A stretch of 64,000 bases of DNA. Origin: Varroa destructor. Lineage: Eukaryota; Arthropoda; Arachnida; Mesostigmata; Varroidae. The notes beneath the pieces are model-generated. The model had not been told where the DNA came from. It worked only from the letters and a program-made list of their open reading frames with translations, and ran no database searches. The translations under genes were made by a program, and so were the position numbers. The DNA is taken from positions 3,409,669 through 3,473,668 of the forward strand of contig NW_019211459.1 in NCBI RefSeq assembly GCF_002443255.2, written 5' to 3'. Positions 56,501-64,000 of this stretch are shown here, one piece after another (position 1 is the first letter of the stretch; every line of letters starts with the position of its first letter).

Positions 56501-58313
56501 GTCCTATTGAAGGCCGAAACGGATAACTTCCTGAATGCCCACGACGTATGTGGATCATTTTTAGACTTTTTCGGGTAATGCAGAAAAATAAGGCAAAAGA
56601 AACAAAAGCGAAATTTAGCCCTTCAACAAAAAAAAAGATATAGGTTCATACAGACATACGATCATCGAAAGGAACATAATTATAACCATCCACTTATTTT
56701 TTCTGTAGATAATGGGTGTCTCTTCAACGTTTTCTGTCAGAGCGTTAACTAACCTTTGATATTTGGAACACATTTTGGAACAAAAACATTACATTTTGGC
56801 AGATGACACATTAACACGCATTCTGCATGACATACTATACTATGCATAACTATCATCTTCTACTACTATTTTCTTATCAAATGAGACAAATACATTTTAT
56901 CATCAACATAAACCGAACAAATTAAAAGCGGGCAACAAAATACGTGTGGCACATGCGTAAGCCATCATTCTTGTAATGTCGTCCTATCTTTGCAACAAAA
57001 AGGCAACTGAATAATGTTTTCATTAACAATTGATCTTATTAGGCGCGCTCGCACTTACCTAAATATCTTACGACCTCCAGTGATTGATCTCTGCGAACCC
57101 GAGCTCCCGAATCTGCATTAAGCTATTTTGTGCTAATTTAAGGTATAGCACACGAAATGATATAGGTTGGAGTGCTTCAGACATGTGAAATGGTCCAGGA
57201 GCAAAACTATGCACAGGCACATTTCGTTGCGGACTAAAAGTCAGGTAATTGAAGTAATGCGCAACTGAGACGTAAGTAAGACGTTAAACCTGAAACGTTT
57301 ATTTTATTAAGGCATGCAATCACTGCTGAAAAAAAGCTATACTATATAGATGGCTTCACTTGTGCGCATACATATACATACAATGTGTACAATATGTGCA
57401 TATGTTATGATTTTGTGCATTTTCTCAGACTTTTTTTAGTTAAATTTGCACAGAATCGTGCTGTTCGCCAGATACTTTTTTTGTGGTTCCGAGCTTCGGA
57501 TACTGTTAAAACTAATTAACTATTCTATTTCTATACATAAGAAATCATTAGTTGTGTTCAAATTAGCCATCTTTAGAAATTATAAAAATTTACAAATCTA
57601 ATCGTTGGGTAGTGTAAGTAAAATACGATTAGTTTGAATAAAAAAAAGTTTTGGTACTTCTATTATCAGCTGATCATAATGGCTAAATTTTGATATGCTA
57701 AGTTATATGTAATTTAAGGTTACCCAAAATACGTCGAAATTATGTTAGATAGGCAGATCATCAACTTTATTCGAATGACCAAGGTTTTCTAACTTTCAAA
57801 TTTCAAAACTAAAAATCGTCAGTACGAAAATGTGCGTCGGTTCGCTTCGTTGCCCTAAGTTACCTTAAACTAACTCAAGTGAGGAGACATTATACATTTA
57901 AGTAATTTTTTTTCTATCATGGCAAAAAAGAGCTTAAATACCTGAAAAGTAATCTTTACAGTTAGTAATAATCAGTTCTTTACAAGCGAATGTAAAACAA
58001 AGTATAACATTGTCTGGAATATAGCAACGACATCTGCTCTATAGAAAACAAAGTAGCAGATGGATGATCGATGTTTGATTGAATGTACTGATTCAGAGAA
58101 ATGAACGAGAATAGGCCACGCTAACTGCTGATCAGACCGCGAAAAAAGTTAGCCATAAGTCATTATAATTTAATTGTTACTAGCGGTCAGTAGAGCAAAT
58201 GGTAATATTTCTTAGTTAGTTGTTTTGAGACATGTAGTAACTTAGGAGAGAAGTTTAAGCTATTACACAAAGTAGAAAATTTGTGGCAATGGTCAAAACT
58301 ACTAGGTGAAGTT

Positions 58314-58348
58314 AAATGTTATACAAAATAAACATTTGTATAACATTT
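58314..58348. repeat. Perfect hairpin, 14-bp arms, 7-base loop
   Basis: Left arm 58314-58327 and right arm 58335-58348 are exact reverse complements (AAATGTTATACAAA). AT-rich, in apparently non-coding DNA. Confidence 0.95.
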
Positions 58349-59061
58349 GCGGTATACAATTACAGTCTATTTTTTCTTGTGGTTGAGCCGATGTTCGCCT
58401 TTGTGCATACAAATGTGCATGTAGAGTTTATTTGAAAGCAGATGTATACGTATCATGCAACTCACTGCACGCTAATTACTAATTAGGCATTAGCTTAATT
58501 TACGTCAGCCTCCTTTTTCAACGAATCGAACAAACAGCGTGATCTTTCTATCTCTGAGTATGTTGCTATGGTGACAGTGAAGACGAAGTATGCAAGCTGG
58601 TTCAAATCTGAGTGTTGGCAAAGCTATCACTGCAGAAATGCAAGTACTCCTGAATGCAAAAGGAACCTTGGGTGATAGGTATGACGGTATAATGACGGCT
58701 ATAATGCTTGAAGGTTTTACAAGTATCCGATCCGTTCTCTGAATGTCGGGATATTATCTTGCTCGCTCATAAAACGACCGAGAGTTGATAAAAGACTGAA
58801 TATATTATTTTTTTGAGTACACTAAAAATAAAAATCTATCTCACCGTTTACTATTCACTAAACAAGACGGCTTCTCGGTCTCATCATTAAAAAATAAATA
58901 ATTACTATATACAATTTAACTATCTAGGACGCACATTTTGAAGGACTCTTGACTTGAAGTATGGCGATCGTGAGGTTTCGATTCTAGGTGCTAACAGCTT
59001 AACCAGCCTACCATACCGTAAAGTGCTTAATTCGAAAATTGTTTCGAAATAAGCGTTCGAG

Positions 59062-59168
59062 TGCGATATCACCACTTTCACAAAATATTGGGGGATATCA
59101 CACAAAATATTTTTCACAAAAAAAGAGGGGTTAATATTAACCCCTCTTTTACACCATATGATATCGCA
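59062..59168. repeat. Nested inverted repeat around a 30-bp perfect palindrome
   Basis: The outer arms TGCGATATCA (59062-59071) and TGATATCGCA (59159-59168) are exact reverse complements. Inside, 59121-59150 is a perfect palindrome with AAAAGAGGGG arms around a TTAATATTAA centre, which is itself palindromic. The shape resembles a very small inverted-repeat (MITE-like) element. No target-site duplication is clear. Confidence 0.85.
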
Positions 59169-60378
59169 TAGAAGACTTTAGGAAGTAATGAATTATCAGT
59201 TATAGATAACATGGGCGAATTAGCGCTGGAGAGATGTACAGCTGACTGATACAATTAGCCTCAAGGCAAGGTATTGCTGTTAGCTTACTTATACGCCTTT
59301 CAAACCGTTTATCAAATGCCCCTCATCGGAATTATCGAATCACTATCGGTCCTTTCACTCTAACATACACTTTGTTAGCAGCGAATATTTCAACATTTTA
59401 TTTGCCAAGTACAATTTTCTTTATTTTTATTCCGATTAGTGCGTCGCTTTCTCTCCACTAGCTTTAAGGTAAAAGACCATCTTCACGAACTCCGAGACAC
59501 AAACAGCGAACTAACTATACTTAATAAATCAACTTTGGCATCATCTGTGTAGCCACCCCTATGTTAACCAACTTTAAAATTACCTGATCTTTCACCTATT
59601 CCTCTAATCCGTTTTCTTGATTTTTCCGCAGGGAAGGACCGATGGCTTGCTTTGGCACAAACGCCGCCGCTCCTGCTGCTGCTGTTGTGGATTGCAGTCG
59701 TGACGCGTTGCTTGCGCGTTCGATTCCATCTGCTGACAAAATGATATATGCACTTATATTTATTATAGGATAGACAAGTTGTGAAAAGGGAAACGACGTT
59801 CGACGGTGCTAGCAGTAGTAGGCAAAACAGCATGTTGGGGTGGCGTCTGAAAGGGTTCTTCTCACGGGTGAGGGAAGGGGGGTGTTGGTCGTTCGTTCCC
59901 CTTCCATCGGGAGCAAAAGGGGCGGGAGTATAATTCAGGGGTGTTGGGATCGGATGGGTGATTCGGAGGAGTTCCAGGGGCTAGGAAATAAAAGAGGGTT
60001 TCCTCGGGAGTAAACTGGCGGACGGATGGTTATATATTTTTTGGTTAATTCCACACTCTCACAGGCGGTAGCGGTCATGTGTAAGGTTAGGCGACCTGCG
60101 TATAAGGAAACGGGGTCCTCTTAGGGGTGGTAGTGGGTGTCGGGTACGCTACTATATGGGAAGCCTTATTTCCCCGAAACTCATCCTACTCTATGCCATA
60201 CACTCGCTTTGTGCTATGCAGGCAAGCAGGAAGACTGGCAGGCACAGGATGTGTAGTGTGCACTGCACTGTGTACTGTAGGGCTGGCCCAACGACGTCGT
60301 CGTTACAGCAGCAGCGGCGGGCGCAGCAAGCACTATATCCTGCCGGTCTACGTAACATACATATCACAAGCGCGTGCG

Positions 60379-60379
<1 letters not shown>

Positions 60380-60428
<49 letters not shown>

Positions 60429-60490
60429 GTGTGTGTGTATATATAAATGTGTATATATATACAGCACGCCACACATACATATATATATAC
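60380..60490. repeat. AT/TG microsatellite block 1
   Basis: Begins after GCGC with a long TA run, then TG-interrupted TATA stretches and a second short TA tract. Confidence 0.9.
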
Positions 60491-60562
60491 AAGCATGGCT
60501 GCTCAGCGACGACCGACGTCTCTGCCAGTCGGTGGCTTAGACCGACATCCGACGGCTGGGCT

Positions 60563-60611
60563 GCACACTCACACACATACACACACACATGCATATATAT
60601 ATGTGTGTGTG

Positions 60612-60663
<52 letters not shown>
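60563..60663. repeat. CA/TG/TA microsatellite block 2
   Basis: CACA repeats, then TGTG, then a long TA run that ends against AGCGCGG. That end mirrors the start of block 1. Confidence 0.9.
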
Positions 60664-60664
<1 letters not shown>

Positions 60665-60894
60665 CGCGGCGTGTAGATTTTCTGGCTGGGTGTCGCGATC
60701 CCGACTTTGCTGCTGCCGCCTCGGGCGGCGGCTTTTCTGTACTACAGCCCGTCAGACACTGCCTGCTGCTGGCTGACTGGTAGTACAACAGCCAGCAGCG
60801 ATGGTACAGACAGCAGCAGCGTGCGCCGCTGCACCGCGCCCTACCGCTGAAGCACCACTACCGTGTGTTGCTGCCGCTGCTGCTGCTAGCGTGC

Positions 60895-60907
60895 CATATA
60901 TATATAC

Positions 60908-60949
<42 letters not shown>

Positions 60950-60990
60950 GTACATCACTGACATACGTACATGTATGTATGTATATATAG
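60895..60990. repeat. TA/CATA microsatellite block 3
   Basis: TA repeats with ACATA interruptions and a tail of GTAC/ATGT repeats. Confidence 0.9.
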
Positions 60991-61084
60991 AAAAGCCCAA
61001 TGGCCGACGAGGTAAACATGCCCGCCCCTCGTAGTCTCGCTCCCAGGCTCCGCCCAGAACAGGCGGCGCTGCACTCGCTGAGCG

Positions 61085-61094
61085 GCGCATGCGC
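61085..61094. promoter_or_regulatory. Possible NRF1/Ewg-type site
   Basis: GCGCATGCGC, the perfect palindromic NRF1 (insect Ewg) consensus, lies in a CG-rich stretch. Such sites are typical of housekeeping-type promoters. No transcription start or gene is identified, so the role is inferred. Confidence 0.3.
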
Positions 61095-61216
61095 CCGCCG
61101 CTGTGGCTCGCACTATCGGTGCTTGATAGCCTGCCTGCCTATGGTGGCTGGCTAGCTCTTGATCGTCGCCGTCTCCTTCTCAGGCAACCGAAAGAGCCTC
61201 TATCTATCTAGCGGCG

Positions 61217-61264
61217 GCGAGCGAGCGAGCGAGCGAGCAAGCAAGCAAGCAGGCAGGCAGGCAA
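61217..61264 (+). repeat. Tetranucleotide array GCGA/GCAA/GCAG
   Basis: Twelve 4-bp units in blocks: five GCGA, three GCAA, three GCAG and one GCAA. Confidence 0.95.
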
Positions 61265-64000
61265 GTAGCGTTACACTGCTTACCACTGGCACGGCACGGC
61301 GACGACGACGGCGCCTGCTACCACTACGGCTGCGAAGAAAAAGAACGAACTACTTTATTAGCACTAGATCCGTGTGTCTGATCTCCGCGACCTGGCCTCA
61401 ACGCTGTGCTCAGGATCTACTGTAAAGAACGCACATGAGAAGGCACCGCAGCACAAGCAAATCAGGCGAGAGCGCAGGCATCTACTGTTGCTAACAGCAC
61501 GAAACAGAACGAAGCATTGAGATACCGTACGACTGCTATCGTAGCTGTGACCATCCCAAGAAGCTGACGATAACAAAGACTGGCTGGCAGACCCAGTGCA
61601 GGCCAGCAAAGGCCAACGAGCAGTCAGCCAAAAACCCTGCGACCGCACAGATCACTGAGTACGAGAGCGAGTGGCAAATGCGTGTTAGAAAGCAACGAAC
61701 TATCATTGTTTGATGCCAGCATACATTGCTAGCACGTAGAGAGGCCAGTTCGCACAAAATTTTCATGAATTCGTTTTAAGTGCACGATCACAAGATCCAA
61801 TGAGTAAACGGTAATTTTGCTACCTTCCATGAATTCAGCTGGCCAAACACTGTCGTATCGTTCAATGCAGACGATGTTATGTCAATACGGTTGTTCTCAG
61901 CGGACGCTCGAAAGCAAAAATATCAAATTCTTAAAAGTGGTACAATAAAGGAAGACGTGGTCAACGCAAAAAAAACACGGATGTGATTGTCGTCGTTTCA
62001 TTATTACCAGTATTATTATTATTATTATCATCATCATAATCATATCACACATCAGAACGAAAGGCATCAAGTAAAAACACGTGAATGTTTATGATGGGTG
62101 GACATCGTCGCGCTGAAAAGGTGACACGTTTTGAAAGTGAAGACGGTGAATTCGCGTGAAAATGAAATACTGACAATTTTTGTTTGCTGGTAGTATACTG
62201 CTGATCGGCACCTCATCGGATGGTAGTTCCGAACAGTCGCTGAAGGCAGGCGAACGCGGTTCATCTAAGCGATGACTAAAGGATCATCTATCAAACGTTA
62301 TTATGTTAAAGTAGTTTATCTCGACGACGTGTTAAATCGTCTCTGAGTAGAATAGTTGTATCGGAGTCTGAGCTACGCTTAGCGAGCACATCGTTCGGCC
62401 CCCACGCGCCTCCGAGTAGCCGCTCCAAGTGTCATGGCTAGTGGCGGAAACATAGAAAGGGTGAAGAAGTTGCCAAACTCTCCAAGGAGATATGTATCGA
62501 GTTGAGTGTGTTCAACTTGGATATGATTATGGTTGTTATCATTAACAACAACGACGATATCGTTTAAAGTCGTTACCTTTGACTTGTTACCATAGCTCTA
62601 TCTGGTAGGACACCGTGAAGAATAGAACTAAAGCATTATTCACCTCAGCAACCTTCTGCGACAACGCTTGATGACGACAGAATCCTCGTTATCTTTAGAG
62701 AAACGTTGAAGCTCAACTTTCGACGCCCGATTTTACCACGTACAATAATCGAAAAGTGAAAGCAGTGGTGGCGATCTTGCTCCATTGACGTCCAAGTTAC
62801 CAAAACAAGGGACGAAGCAAAAGAAGTTGACAAAAGCGTTGTTGGTCTACCATACATAGTTAACAGCAGCGTTGGCCAACCAGTGGAGCCTTAACTTCAA
62901 TCTTTTATTAATGATCGCGCTGAAAAAGGCCTTACGCAACAGTAGAGTTATGTTGGTAGCAGATTGACATAGCCAGCTGCTATAGGCTGTGCTATCAAAT
63001 AAACAAATAGCGCTTGGTCACTCAATACCCAATGCAAGTATCGAAGGTGTTTAGGCGAATCCACGACGGCAGCGGCAGCGTTAACAACAACAACGGATTA
63101 CACATGCGACCACCGTTACCCCACTCGCAACAGCAGTCGCAGTCGATGACCGTTTAAGTTTCGCTCTACTGAGTCCTAGCTAAAGAAACGTTTGACAGCT
63201 GAATCACGTCCGTATAGAGCCGAGGAATAATCAGATGAATAATGAAGTGTGTTTCTGTTAATCCCCTATTTGGATTTCGAACCGAGTAGCAAGGACGACT
63301 AGATCACTCAGCTTCAAAAATATCAACACGTTCTTGACAATATTACGTCAATCGACTGATAGGAAACGACAGGACCAGTTCAGTCTTGGCGCGTCGATCA
63401 CGATCCATTGTCACTGCTTACACAGAAAAAGCTGCGTGTGTCTGTCCAGGTGAAGTCGACAAGTCGAACTTAGCATTGACTTAGGCTTGGTGAAAATTTA
63501 CGGAAGCCGCCGCCTCTGGCGAGCAGGCAGAGCTAGACGACAGCTGTTCGCAATAAAGACGGCAACGACCGCGTGACAAACACGCGCCACAACGGCTGCG
63601 AAGCCGGCGACTCCGACTCCGAATCAGATTCAACCAACTCAGACCTTCCAGTGGCCGCAGCAGCAGCAGCAGTTCGGTCTGCCAGGGCCACGACAAACCC
63701 GACCGTTACGACGGGACTCCGCGAGCTTTTCTGTTCCGTTAGAGGGAGTCAGCTGTTTCTGTGCAAGCCAAACCTCTGACCCCACCAATCGGTCAGATGA
63801 AAGGAAGAATCATCACTGGTCGCTACGTGCCGCCGCGCCATGTCTCGTTGTTCTAGCAGAAACTGGGCTAGGGGTCTCCTGTAATAATAGCTCCTACACA
63901 GTCTTCTACATATAGTTCTTCACCGGTTGGTGACAGGTGACGAAAATCATCAGCAGAGTTACTTAAACAATAACAGACAAACAAAGAGCCAAACGAACAC

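Larger units (their letters stand above)
45652..57000. other. No gene recognised
   Basis: AT-rich DNA. It contains a stem-loop (49463-49512), an AT/TG microsatellite (50464-50526), and T20 runs at 49932-49951 and 54514-54533. Open frames at 53088-53444, 55033-55575 (180 codons, - strand) and 56156-56578 show no domain I can name. A handful of good splice motifs (for example 47496-47542, acceptor atctgcag, donor GTAAGA) frame very short open intervals that carry little weight. Confidence 0.45.
57001..59560. other. No gene recognised; palindrome-rich
   Basis: AT-rich DNA with a 14-bp-arm hairpin (58314-58348) and a nested inverted repeat (59062-59168). A strong - strand donor (GTAAGT, at about 57057) bounds a short open interval of 58 bases at 57057-57114, too short to call a gene. 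Confidence 0.5.
59561..64000. other. GC-richer, CAG-rich region; possible promoter or 5' UTR, gene unknown
   Basis: Base composition changes from AT-rich to GC-richer at about 59.6 kb. The 60.2-61.4 kb part has dense CG dinucleotides, CAG/CTG and CCG clusters, three AT/TG microsatellites, a GCGA-family tandem repeat and an NRF1-type palindrome. Open frames across it mostly encode Ile-Tyr runs from the microsatellites. No coding exon is recognised. A 112-codon open frame without ATG at 63577-63912 (+) is Pro/Gln-rich. Confidence 0.4.

Noticed and set aside
56156..56578. 140-codon + strand open frame
   Set aside because: Cys- and Arg-rich peptide without a recognisable motif. No transposase or reverse transcriptase signature.
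58961..59000. GGTTTCGATTCT, resembling a tRNA B box
   Set aside because: It carries an extra base relative to the consensus. There is no A box and no foldable acceptor or anticodon stem around it.
60127..61090. Overlapping open frames rich in Ile-Tyr on both strands
   Set aside because: Direct translations of TA/TG microsatellites, not genes.

Overview
This window is animal nuclear DNA. Coding sequence is split into short exons by GT-AG introns, with AT-rich non-coding DNA and many microsatellites between them. It has no operons, phage or CRISPR-like structure. One gene can be recognised with confidence: the 3' two thirds of a potassium-chloride cotransporter (KCC, SLC12A4-7 family; fly name kazachoc/kcc). 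It lies on the + strand from 1722 to 30868. Protein details (for example the [13 protein letters not shown] and [19 protein letters not shown] blocks and the VITIYS C-terminus) fit an arthropod. A mite or tick is my best guess, but that is inference from remembered protein resemblance.

Layout. 1-1721: non-coding, probably an intron of kcc; the exons for the N-terminus and the first membrane helices must lie upstream of the window. 1722-30868: fifteen kcc exons, all joined by GT-AG introns with matching phases, giving 649 residues from about membrane helix 7 to the stop codon. Introns range from 173 bp to 6.6 kb. 30869 to about 31.2 kb: start of the 3' UTR. 31-39 kb: non-coding, visibly A-rich on the + strand. 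39-59.5 kb: no recognisable gene; one pair of phase-compatible open intervals (45097-45272 and 45510-45651) could be the last two exons of an unknown + strand gene. 59.5-64 kb: GC-richer, CAG-rich, with three AT/TG microsatellite blocks and an NRF1-type palindrome. It looks like promoter or 5' UTR DNA of a gene I cannot name.

The kcc exons encode one protein. Membrane helices of roughly TM7-TM12 come first, followed by the large cytoplasmic C-terminal domain, which controls transport through dimerisation and WNK/SPAK-type phosphorylation. The most interesting leads are a candidate stop-containing cassette exon in intron 11815-15982, several long perfect palindromes and hairpins (4474-4511, 28146-28213, 49463-49512, 58314-58348, 59062-59168), a 22-nt near-identical motif shared by two sites 35 kb apart, and the possible unknown gene near 45 kb. 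I found no clear new biological system.
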